Source: an uncultured Lachnospiraceae bacterium
GTDB taxonomy: Bacteria > Bacillota > Clostridia > Lachnospirales > Lachnospiraceae
Assembly (NCBI GenBank): GCA_934437985.1
Contig: CAKSBI010000015.1
Span: forward strand, 1 to 51,116
Reading direction: 5' to 3'
DNA length: 51,116 nt
Every line of letters starts with the position of its first letter. Position 1 is the stretch's first letter. Below the pieces are notes generated by a model, which saw only the letters and a program-made list of their open reading frames with translations, did not search any database and was not told the origin of the DNA. This document shows positions 44,675-51,116 of the stretch, piece by piece. The position numbers were made by a program, and so were the translations under genes.

Positions 44675-44878
44675 ATGAGATGCAATTCATGTGGGAAGAT
44701 AATTTGCTTTGAAAATGGGATAATGAAAGAGGATGTTTTTGAAGCTGTCAAAGCATGGGGGTATTTTTCAAAAAAAGATATGGAGACACACCGATTTAAT
44801 ATGTGTGAACAATGCTATGACACGATGACCTCACAATTTGTAATACCGGTATTGATCAAGGAGACCCGCGAAGTATAG
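44675..44878 (+). CDS. Small cysteine-rich protein, probable zinc ribbon
   Basis: 67 residues from the ATG at 44675 with GGAGG upstream; the longer frame from 44630 is not credible. CNSCGK near the start and CEQCYD in the second half give two CxxC pairs, compatible with one zinc site. The protein has no signal peptide. It is conserved in style (it begins with MRCNSCGK) but I do not recognise a named family. It lies directly after rimI and about 70 bases before RNase Z, so it may be part of the same unit. A short hairpin covers its stop codon. Confidence 0.6.
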   Translation: MRCNSCGKIICFENGIMKEDVFEAVKAWGYFSKKDMETHRFNMCEQCYDTMTSQFVIPVLIKETREV

Positions 44879-44890
44879 TGGGTCTTTATT
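44862..44890 (+). terminator. Weak terminator-like hairpin
   Basis: AGACCCGC (44862-44869) pairs with GTGGGTCT (44878-44885), followed by a short, interrupted T tract. It overlaps the stop codon of the small cysteine-rich gene. It may reduce read-through into rnz. Confidence 0.4.
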
Positions 44891-44949
44891 GATTATTATA
44901 TAAATGTATGATAATATTTAAAGTAGATAATATAAAGTGAGGTGCACAG

Positions 44950-45861
44950 ATGTTAGATGTGTGTTTATTAGGAACGAGTGGCATGATGCCGCTTCCAAGA
45001 CGCGCTCTTACAGCTTTGATGACAAGATATAATGGAAGTAGTCTTCTTATAGACTGCGGAGAGGGTACACAGGTTGCAATCCGTGAAAAGGGATGGAGCT
45101 TTAATCCGATAGATACAATATGCTTTACCCATTATCATGGTGACCATATAAGCGGCCTTCCGGGATTATTATTGTCTATGGGTAATGCGGAGAGGACAGA
45201 GCCGCTTACGATAATAGGACCAAAGGGCCTGGCTAAGGTTGTGAATGCGTTAAGGATTATTGCTCCGGGTCTTCCGTTCGATATAATATATAAGGAGCTT
45301 GAAGAACCTGTTGAGAGATTCGGGATGTCAGGATATGAACTGGAGGCATTCAGGGTTAATCATAGTGTGGCCTGTTATGGATACAATATCATCATTCCAA
45401 GAATTGGCAAGTTCTCGGTAGAGAATGCCAGGGCAAATGATATTCCGGTAAGGTTATGGAGCATATTGCAGAAGGGCAGTACTGTGGAGTACGATGGTAA
45501 GCTGTATACACCTGAGATGGTTCTTGGCCCGGAGAGAAAGGGTATTAAGGTAACGTATTGTACGGATTCAAGACCGGTGGATATTATCAGTGAGATGGCA
45601 GAAAAAGCGGATTTGTTTGTGTGTGAAGGAATGTATGGGGAACGCAGCAAGCTTCAAAAAGCAAAAGAAAATAAGCATATGATGTTTTATGAAGCAGCAG
45701 AGCTGGCAAAAAAGGCCGGGGTTCGGCAGATGTGGTTAACACATTACAGTCCTTCGCTTGTCAGGCCGGATCAGTATATGGATGATGTTAAAAAGATATT
45801 TCCAGATTCATATGCTGGTAAGGATGGTAAGAGCATGACGATATGTTTTGACGAAGATTAG
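44950..45861 (+). CDS. rnz: Ribonuclease Z
   Basis: 303 residues, short-form tRNase Z. It cuts the 3' trailer of tRNA precursors that lack an encoded CCA. The metallo-beta-lactamase motif is HYHGDH at residues 61-66. Other conserved parts are CLLGTSGMMPLPRRALTALM, LLIDCGEGTQVAI, YCTDSRP, CEGMYG and the final LTHYSPSL. GAGGTG precedes the ATG. Both tRNA genes in this window lack CCA, so it would be needed for their maturation. It lies between the two parts of the t6A gene set. Confidence 0.93.
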   Translation: MLDVCLLGTSGMMPLPRRALTALMTRYNGSSLLIDCGEGTQVAIREKGWSFNPIDTICFTHYHGDHISGLPGLLLSMGNAERTEPLTIIGPKGLAKVVNALRIIAPGLPFDIIYKELEEPVERFGMSGYELEAFRVNHSVACYGYNIIIPRIGKFSVENARANDIPVRLWSILQKGSTVEYDGKLYTPEMVLGPERKGIKVTYCTDSRPVDIISEMAEKADLFVCEGMYGERSKLQKAKENKHMMFYEAAELAKKAGVRQMWLTHYSPSLVRPDQYMDDVKKIFPDSYAGKDGKSMTICFDED

Positions 45862-45899
45862 CACTGCTTTGTGCATCCGGTTGTGGGAGGTGTGGATAT

Positions 45900-46526
45900 A
45901 TGAATGGCGTTAAGAAAAGCTTTGTGGTAAAATGCATAGTCGTATTTTTGCTTGTCGCAGCAGGTGTTGTAGCATTGTTTGTAAAGCTTGTTGACGATAA
46001 GAACGAAAAGTCAGGGGATAGTGATTATCCAAAGACAGCCTATGATATATTGGCTGCAAGGGATCTGGAGGATAATTATCCGTCAACGGTGTCAGAGGTA
46101 TTAAAGCTGTATAACAGATATCTTCAGTACATTTATAATAATAATCCGGAGGATGATAAGTTCGAGGTACTTGTGGACAGGGTTCGACAGATGTGGTCTG
46201 AAGAGTGGCTTAAGCTTAATGACAGAGAGACTCATCTTGCGAGCTTCCATAAAGAAGTTGAGGAATTTTCAGGTGCAGGCAGGGTTATGTCAAATTATCT
46301 TGTCAGTGATGGTTCATCAGCAAAGGATTTTGTTACACCTGAGGGTGTCAATGGTAAGACGTTGATATGCTCATACCTGTATACAGAAAAAGAAAAGACA
46401 TATAAGATATATTTAAAGTATTACTTCCTGTTGGAAAATGGAAAATGGAAAATATTGTATTATGAACAGGCGGATAATAGCAATACATCAGCAATTACTG
46501 ATGGTGCTGATGCTGCTGATGAATAA
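45900..46526 (+). CDS. Membrane-anchored protein of unknown function
   Basis: 208 residues. One N-terminal membrane helix (about residues 10-30) is followed by an outside domain of about 170 residues. The segment DILAARDLEDNYPSTVSEVLKLYNRYLQYIY is helical (split: DILAARDLEDNYPST and VSEVLKLYNRYL) and the end (YKIYLKYYFLLENGKWKILYYEQ) is a beta hairpin of the type seen in NTF2-like domains. The tail is Asp/Ala-rich. GGGAGGTG precedes the ATG. No function is known to me. It lies between rnz and tsaD. Confidence 0.6.
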   Translation: MNGVKKSFVVKCIVVFLLVAAGVVALFVKLVDDKNEKSGDSDYPKTAYDILAARDLEDNYPSTVSEVLKLYNRYLQYIYNNNPEDDKFEVLVDRVRQMWSEEWLKLNDRETHLASFHKEVEEFSGAGRVMSNYLVSDGSSAKDFVTPEGVNGKTLICSYLYTEKEKTYKIYLKYYFLLENGKWKILYYEQADNSNTSAITDGADAADE

Positions 46527-46580
46527 GGAGTATTATTTCATCATTGAAAAAGTAATGATTTTTAGATTGAAGGTAATGAA

Positions 46581-47654
46581 ATGAACGAAAATATAAGTGT
46601 GATCAATTCTGTTAAGCCGGGAGGTGCAGAAGGACTTGGAAAAGGTGAAGTGTGTGTGCTTGCAATAGAGAGCTCATGCGACGAGACTTCGGCGGCAGTT
46701 GTGTATGATGGGAGAGATGTGTTATCAAATGTAATAGCTTCGCAGATTGCAATACATAAGGAGTATGGCGGGGTTGTTCCTGAGATAGCTTCAAGGAAGC
46801 ATATTGAGTGTATCAATCCTGTTATCAGACAGGCTTTGTCGGAAGCGGAGGTTACGCTTGATGATGTGGATGCCATATGTGTTACATATGGACCGGGGCT
46901 TGTAGGCTCGCTGCTTGTAGGGGTTGGTGCTGCAAAAGCAATTGCCTATGCAAAGAACAAGCCAATAGTCGGGGTGCATCATATCGGAGGCCATATTTCA
47001 GCCAATTATATAGAGCATAAGGAGCTTAAGCCGCCATTTTTGTGTCTTGTTGTATCAGGAGGCCATACTAATATAGTAGAAGTAAAGGATTATGGAGTGT
47101 ATCATATTATAGGACGTACACGTGATGATGCGGTTGGAGAAGCATTTGACAAGGTGGCAAGAACGATTGGGCTTGGATATCCTGGAGGACCTAAGATTGA
47201 TAAGCTTGCAAGGGAGGGTGACAGGCAGGCAATAAGATTTCCAAGGGGGCATATTGATGGGGCTCCATATGATTTCAGCTTTAGTGGAATTAAGTCAGCA
47301 GTGCTTAATTATGTCAACAGCTGCAATATGAAAAATGAGCCGTATTCACCGGCTGATGTTGCCGCATCATTTCAGGATGCTGTTATTGATGTTCTTGTGG
47401 ACAGGACTATTAAAGCGGCAAAGGAATATGGATACAGGCAGATCGCAATGTCAGGTGGTGTGGCGTGCAATTCAGCACTCAGGCAGACTATGAAAGAAGC
47501 ATGTGATGGTGAAGGATATGAGTTATATTATCCGTCACCTGTCCTGTGTACGGATAATGCTGCAATGATAGGTGCTGCCGGTTATTATGAGTACATGCGT
47601 GGAGTGAGGCATGACCTTGCCTTGAATGCTATAGCCAATTTATCATTTGATTAA
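46581..47654 (+). CDS. tsaD: tRNA t6A threonylcarbamoyl transferase TsaD
   Basis: 357 residues. TsaD transfers threonylcarbamoyl from its adenylate to A37 of tRNA. The iron ligands are in VGVHHIGGH (His134 and His138), with the late [11 protein letters not shown] block. [19 protein letters not shown] and [15 protein letters not shown] are diagnostic, as is GGHTNIV. The first 25 residues are an extra polar leader. TGAAGG precedes the ATG. It is separated from tsaE-tsaB by three or four other genes. Confidence 0.96.
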   Translation: MNENISVINSVKPGGAEGLGKGEVCVLAIESSCDETSAAVVYDGRDVLSNVIASQIAIHKEYGGVVPEIASRKHIECINPVIRQALSEAEVTLDDVDAICVTYGPGLVGSLLVGVGAAKAIAYAKNKPIVGVHHIGGHISANYIEHKELKPPFLCLVVSGGHTNIVEVKDYGVYHIIGRTRDDAVGEAFDKVARTIGLGYPGGPKIDKLAREGDRQAIRFPRGHIDGAPYDFSFSGIKSAVLNYVNSCNMKNEPYSPADVAASFQDAVIDVLVDRTIKAAKEYGYRQIAMSGGVACNSALRQTMKEACDGEGYELYYPSPVLCTDNAAMIGAAGYYEYMRGVRHDLALNAIANLSFD

Positions 47655-47725
47655 TAAAATGACCGGGAGGATATCGAATATCTTCCGGAGTGTTATGTGT
47701 TAAAATTGGCCGGAAAGGATATTGT

Positions 47726-48421
47726 ATGAGTATGTCATTTGGCGTAATAGTGCTGGCAGCCGGAAAGGGCAGCAGGATGAATAGCGATATACCAAAACAG
47801 TATATTAATATTGGCAGGTACCCTGTGTTGTATTATTCATTGAAGGTTTTTCAGGAATATGGGGCTGTTGACAGGATAGTTATAACTACATCTGTAGAAG
47901 ATATTGATATGGTAAGATATGATATTGTCGGAAAATATGGTTTTTCAAAAGTGTCGGATGTTATACAGGGTGGAAAAGAGCGCTATGATTCTGTCTATAA
48001 CGCATTGCAGGTGATGGACGGTGTTGACTATGTGATGATACATGATGGTGCGAGACCATGTGTTAATGCACAGATGCTTGACAGATTATGTGAAAGTGTA
48101 ATGACTGATAAGGCAAGTGTGCCGGCTGTACCAAGCAAGGATACTGTAAGGCTTGCAGATGATAATGGTTATGTAACAATGACACCTGACAGAAAATATG
48201 TATGGAATATCCAGACACCACAGGTATTTGAGATGCAGGGTATATGTAGTGCTTATAATAGATTTTACCGGGAAAGACCTGATTGCAATATAACGGACGA
48301 TGCAATGATTTGGGAGATGTATGATAGCAGGAAGCTGCGTCTTGTAATGGGAGATTATATGAATATTAAGATAACAACTCCGGAAGATATCGGAGTAGCA
48401 GAAAGGATTATTATGCCATAG
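47726..48421 (+). CDS. ispD: 2-C-methyl-D-erythritol 4-phosphate cytidylyltransferase
   Basis: 231 residues from the ATG at 47726 with AAAGG upstream; the longer frame from 47690 lacks a site. IspD makes CDP-methylerythritol in the non-mevalonate isoprenoid pathway. The nucleotide loop is VIVLAAGKGSRM, with QGGKERYDSVYNAL, VMIHDGARPCV and the C-terminal IKITTPEDIGVAERI. No ispF is adjacent. It is the last gene before the tRNA-Ser pair. A ribitol-phosphate cytidylyltransferase (TarI) is an alternative of the same fold. Confidence 0.87.
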   Translation: MSMSFGVIVLAAGKGSRMNSDIPKQYINIGRYPVLYYSLKVFQEYGAVDRIVITTSVEDIDMVRYDIVGKYGFSKVSDVIQGGKERYDSVYNALQVMDGVDYVMIHDGARPCVNAQMLDRLCESVMTDKASVPAVPSKDTVRLADDNGYVTMTPDRKYVWNIQTPQVFEMQGICSAYNRFYRERPDCNITDDAMIWEMYDSRKLRLVMGDYMNIKITTPEDIGVAERIIMP

Positions 48422-48478
48422 CTGTATATGCTTCTGACCCTGCATAGGGTGGGATAGATAAGAAAATAAAAAAAGGGG

Positions 48479-48507
48479 TTGACATTGTTAAAATTCAATG
48501 TTATACT
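48479..48507 (+). promoter_or_regulatory. Strong promoter of the tRNA-Ser genes
   Basis: TTGACA (48479-48484) and TATACT (48502-48507) with 17-base spacing, ending 15 bases before the first tRNA. Confidence 0.85.
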
Positions 48508-48522
48508 GGCAAAGCAAGTTAA

Positions 48523-48608
48523 GGAGAGGTCGCATAGCTGGTTTAGTGCACCGGTCTTGAAAACCGGCGTGCCGCAAGGCACCGAGGGTTCGAATCCCTC
48601 CCTCTCCG
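48523..48608 (+). tRNA. tRNA-Ser (anticodon UGA)
   Basis: 86 bases, class II tRNA with a long variable arm. The acceptor arms GGAGAGG and CCTCTCC pair perfectly. The anticodon stem CCGGT/ACCGG holds the loop with TGA. The T arm contains GGTTCGAATCC. The discriminator is G, and CCA is not encoded; T residues follow. Confidence 0.96.
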
Positions 48609-48653
48609 TTTTATTATGCCCAAAAACAGGAGAATGATAATAATCAGACATGT

Positions 48654-48742
48654 GGAGAAGTACCCAAGTGGCTGAAGGGGCTCCCCTGGAAAGGGAGTAG
48701 GTCGTTAATAGCGGCGCGAGGGTTCAAATCCCTCCTTCTCCG
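48654..48742 (+). tRNA. tRNA-Ser (anticodon GGA)
   Basis: 89 bases, class II. Acceptor arms GGAGAAG and CTTCTCC pair perfectly. The anticodon stem CTCCC/GGGAG holds the loop with GGA. The T arm contains GGTTCAAATCC. The discriminator is G and CCA is not encoded. It follows the first tRNA by 45 bases and is probably in the same precursor. Confidence 0.96.
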
Positions 48743-48768
48743 TTTTAACAACATAAAGGTAACGTATG

Positions 48769-48811
48769 AACGGATATGCCATCTGCATGTGATGGTGGTA
48801 TCCGTTTTTTT
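48769..48811 (+). terminator. Terminator of the tRNA-Ser unit
   Basis: AACGGATA pairs with TATCCGTT, and CCATC with GATGG inside it after a small internal loop; seven T residues follow. Confidence 0.88.
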
Positions 48812-48871
48812 GTTAACATGGAATTACAATTATCTTTTGGCTGAATGAGTAATATGCAATTTTCAGATGAT

Positions 48872-48914
48872 GAAAAAATCAAGCCATGCAGGCCTGGAGA
48901 AGTCTGTATGGCTT
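48872..48914 (-). terminator. Terminator of the uraA-upp operon (reverse strand)
   Basis: AAGCCATGCAG (48881-48891) pairs with CTGTATGGCTT (48904-48914) with one wobble. Read on the reverse strand the stem is followed by a T-rich tract (the A run at 48873-48878). Confidence 0.8.
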
Positions 48915-48938
48915 GTGTGGCAATAATGCTTTTAGTAC

Positions 48939-49568
48939 TTATTTTGTTCCGAATATTCTGTCTCCGGCATCTCCCAGACCGGGAACAATATATCCATGTT
49001 CATTGAGCTTTTCGTCAAGTGCACCAACATAGATGTCTACATCAGGATGCTCATTCTGCATACGTTCAATACCTTCAGGAGCTGCAATAATGCACATGAA
49101 GTGTATGTGCCTGCATCCTCTTTCCTTGAGGAGCTTTACAGCGGCTGATGAAGAACCACCGGTTGCCAGCATTGGATCAACAACGAATACTTCACGTTCA
49201 CCGCAATCAGCAGGGAGTTTGCAATAATACTCGACAGGCTCAAGGGTTTCGGGATTGCGGTAGAGACCGATGTGTCCGATCTTAGCGGCAGGAATTAACT
49301 GAAGAACACCTTCTACCATTCCGAGACCGGCACGGAGAATAGGGATTACGGCAAGCTTTCTTCCCTTAAGCTCTTTAACAGTAGTCTTACATATTGGTGT
49401 CTGAATCTCTACATCTGTAAGAGGAAGCCCCCTTGTTGCCTCAAAACATATTAAAGCTGCGATTTCACTTATGGTATCACGGAAATCCTTGGTTCCTGTC
49501 TCAATTCTGCGGATCAAACCGATTTTGTGCTGGATAAGCGGATGATTCATTATGTGTACATTATTCAT
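48939..49568 (-). CDS. upp: Uracil phosphoribosyltransferase
   Basis: 209 residues, the standard length. It converts uracil and PRPP to UMP in pyrimidine salvage. The PRPP loop is [28 protein letters not shown] and [16 protein letters not shown] are typical; the uracil-binding [16 protein letters not shown] end is intact. AGAGGTG precedes the ATG on the reverse strand. It is 29 bases downstream of the uracil permease gene, so import and salvage are co-expressed. Confidence 0.97.
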   Translation of the reverse strand: MNNVHIMNHPLIQHKIGLIRRIETGTKDFRDTISEIAALICFEATRGLPLTDVEIQTPICKTTVKELKGRKLAVIPILRAGLGMVEGVLQLIPAAKIGHIGLYRNPETLEPVEYYCKLPADCGEREVFVVDPMLATGGSSSAAVKLLKERGCRHIHFMCIIAAPEGIERMQNEHPDVDIYVGALDEKLNEHGYIVPGLGDAGDRIFGTK

Positions 49569-49597
49569 TATTTAACACCTCTTTTATTATTTTATGT

Positions 49598-50956
49598 TTA
49601 ATGTTGCTGCTGCTTTTCAGGCAGTACTGCATTCAGGATGATTCCTACAAGTACACCTACAGCAAGTCCTGTGAGGCTGATTGTCACAGAACCGATAGTG
49701 AAGGAAATGCATCCTGCGCCGGAATAGGCAATTCCGATTGAAAGAACCAGTATTAAAGCAGTAATGATAACATTTCTGGTTTCTTTGAAGTCGACATTAT
49801 TTTCAACTATGTTGCGGATTCCTACTGCTGATATCATGCCATAAAGTACTAGTGATACGCCACCGCAGGTAGCAACGGGCATTGCACTGATAATTGCAGC
49901 AAACTTAGGACAAAATGAAAGTGCGATTGCAATATAAGCGGCAATCCTTATGACAAATGGGTCAAATACCTTGGTGAGTGTAAGAACACCTGTGTTTTCG
50001 CCGTATGTTGTATTGGCAGGTGCCCCGAAAATGGAAGCGAGTATTGTTGCAAGTCCGTCTCCAAGCAGAGTTCTGTGAAGTCCGGGATTGGAAATGTAAT
50101 CTTTGCCAACCGTTGATGAAATCGCTGATATGTCACCAATATGCTCGGCCATTGTTGCAATGGAAATTGGCATAATTGTAATTATTGCTGTGGCAATAAG
50201 TGAAAAATCAGGATCCTTGAATACGTAAAATACTGTATCGCTCCATTGGAATGGCAGCCCGATCCAGGCGGCATCTTTAATAGCCTGAATACTATCCGCC
50301 GTAAACAGGGAAAAGGAACTGTTGCCCGCGATAGTGATTACACCATCGACATTCTGACCGCATGCTGCCGCAAAGATAACAGCAACAAGTGACGAACCGA
50401 TAACACCAAGAATAATAGGAACAATTTTTACAATTCCCCTGCCCCATGTGTTACATAGTATAACTATTATGATAGCAACTAATGCAATCGGCCAGTTACT
50501 GGAACAGTTATTGATTGCGTTGGCAGAAAGAGTTAATCCAATTGCAATTATAACAGGCCCTGTTACGACCGGAGGGAAAAACTTCATAATCTTATTCCTT
50601 CCAAAAAACTTAATTAATGCAGAAAGTATAAGATAAAGAAGTCCGGCGCATGCTACACCGATACAGGCATACGGAAGTAATTCCTTCTCTCCGTTAGGGG
50701 CGATTGCTGCATATCCGGCAAGGAATGCAAATGAGGAGCCTAAAAATGCAGGCACCATACCCTTTGATAAAAAATGGAACAGAAGAGTTCCAACACCTGC
50801 AAATAAAAGGGTGGATGATACGCTTAACCCTGTCAAAGCAGGAACCAGGACGGTGGCACCGAACATGGCAAACAGATGCTGCACCCCAAGTATCAATGTT
50901 CTGGGCGCACCTAATTCCATGGCGTTAAATACCGGTTTTTGTTCTTCGTCTTTCAT
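49598..50956 (-). CDS. uraA: Uracil permease (NCS2 family)
   Basis: 452 residues from the internal ATG at 50956 with AAGGAGG upstream; the longer frame begins at 51016 without a site. It is a proton-coupled uracil transporter with about 14 membrane segments. Diagnostic parts are LGVQHLFAMFGATVLVPALTG, SSFAFLAGYA and the family signature around FGAPANTTYGENTGVLTLTKV (split: FGAPANTTYGENTG and VLTLTKV). A glutamate in MAEHIGDI (transmembrane 8 region) corresponds to a substrate-binding residue. It is the first gene of an operon with upp. Confidence 0.95.
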   Translation of the reverse strand: MKDEEQKPVFNAMELGAPRTLILGVQHLFAMFGATVLVPALTGLSVSSTLLFAGVGTLLFHFLSKGMVPAFLGSSFAFLAGYAAIAPNGEKELLPYACIGVACAGLLYLILSALIKFFGRNKIMKFFPPVVTGPVIIAIGLTLSANAINNCSSNWPIALVAIIIVILCNTWGRGIVKIVPIILGVIGSSLVAVIFAAACGQNVDGVITIAGNSSFSLFTADSIQAIKDAAWIGLPFQWSDTVFYVFKDPDFSLIATAIITIMPISIATMAEHIGDISAISSTVGKDYISNPGLHRTLLGDGLATILASIFGAPANTTYGENTGVLTLTKVFDPFVIRIAAYIAIALSFCPKFAAIISAMPVATCGGVSLVLYGMISAVGIRNIVENNVDFKETRNVIITALILVLSIGIAYSGAGCISFTIGSVTISLTGLAVGVLVGIILNAVLPEKQQQH

Positions 50957-50986
50957 TAGTAACCTCCTTATTATGTTGTTACTGAT

Positions 50987-50995
50987 ATTATAACA
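50987..50995 (-). promoter_or_regulatory. Extended -10 promoter of uraA
   Basis: On the reverse strand the sequence reads TGTTATAAT, a TGn-type extended -10 box, about 30 bases before the start codon. I do not see a good -35 box, and there is no room for a PyrR attenuator in the leader. Confidence 0.45.
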
Positions 50996-51061
50996 CGATA
51001 TGACATATATTTGCATAAAAAACGCTTATTTAATAAAATTAGAAAAAAATAAAAAAAGGTG

Positions 51062-51090
51062 TTGACAAGCAGCGAAACGTTTGGTATTAT
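51062..51090 (+). promoter_or_regulatory. Strong promoter at the right edge
   Basis: TTGACA (51062-51067) and TATTAT (51085-51090) with 17-base spacing, directed out of the window. Its gene is not included; the quality and position would fit a stable RNA or another highly expressed gene. Confidence 0.7.
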
Positions 51091-51116
51091 AAATTTCGTT
51101 GCCGCAAGAGAGAGAA

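Noticed and set aside
1..51116. CRISPR arrays, insertion sequences, prophage genes or plasmid origins
   Set aside because: No regularly spaced repeats, transposase or integrase motifs, or phage structural genes were seen anywhere in the window.

Overview
The window looks like a low-GC Gram-positive chromosome of the Lachnospiraceae type (Clostridium cluster XIVa). The inference rests on AGGAGG-type ribosome binding sites, a fliW-csrA pair, two tandem flgK paralogues, a Maf-type (DUF115) flagellin glycosylation protein, RNase Y, a Firmicutes-type LexA box at recA, and tRNA genes that do not encode CCA. The genus cannot be fixed from the sequence alone (Roseburia-, Butyrivibrio- or Lachnospira-like). 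No insertion sequence, prophage, CRISPR array or rRNA gene is visible.

Region 1 (1-10.5 kb) is accessory. It holds a membrane hybrid histidine kinase overlapping a sugar-type solute-binding lipoprotein, a hypoxanthine-DNA glycosylase whose end overlaps a convergent glycerol-1-phosphate dehydrogenase, a RelA/SpoT-domain protein, a WYL regulator next to a GH39 beta-xylosidase, a SEC-C protein and a DUF1653 protein with a possible operator. Region 2 (10.6-16.4 kb) is housekeeping: recA with a LexA box, recX, rny, an M23 peptidase and lysA.

Region 3 (16.4-29 kb) is a late flagellar locus: flgM (sigma-28 promoter), flgN, flgK1, flgK2, flgL, fliW, csrA, flaG, fliD, fliS, a second small chaperone-like gene and two short flagellins. 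Both flagellin leaders carry CsrA-like GGA sites and the CsrA/FliW regulators are encoded 3-5 kb upstream, which suggests the partner-switching loop known from Bacillus. Region 4 (28.8-37 kb) continues as a flagellar modification island: a small unknown protein, Maf, a two-domain glycosyltransferase, a subtilisin-like protease without a signal peptide, a PseB-like dehydratase, and an ABC-2 type exporter whose ATPase has lost several canonical motifs. This island is the least explained part of the window and the best candidate for an undescribed system.

Region 5 (37-51 kb) has enolase, two large polytopic membrane proteins resembling GT-C enzymes, and a tRNA-centred group: tsaE-tsaB-rimI, a small Cys-rich protein, RNase Z, a membrane-anchored unknown, tsaD and ispD, followed by two tRNA-Ser genes with their own promoter and terminator. 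A reverse-strand uracil permease-upp operon closes the window, and a strong promoter at the extreme right edge points out of it. Starts were moved inward from the longest reading frame wherever a clear ribosome binding site supported an internal start. Function calls come from motif recognition by eye, not from database searches.
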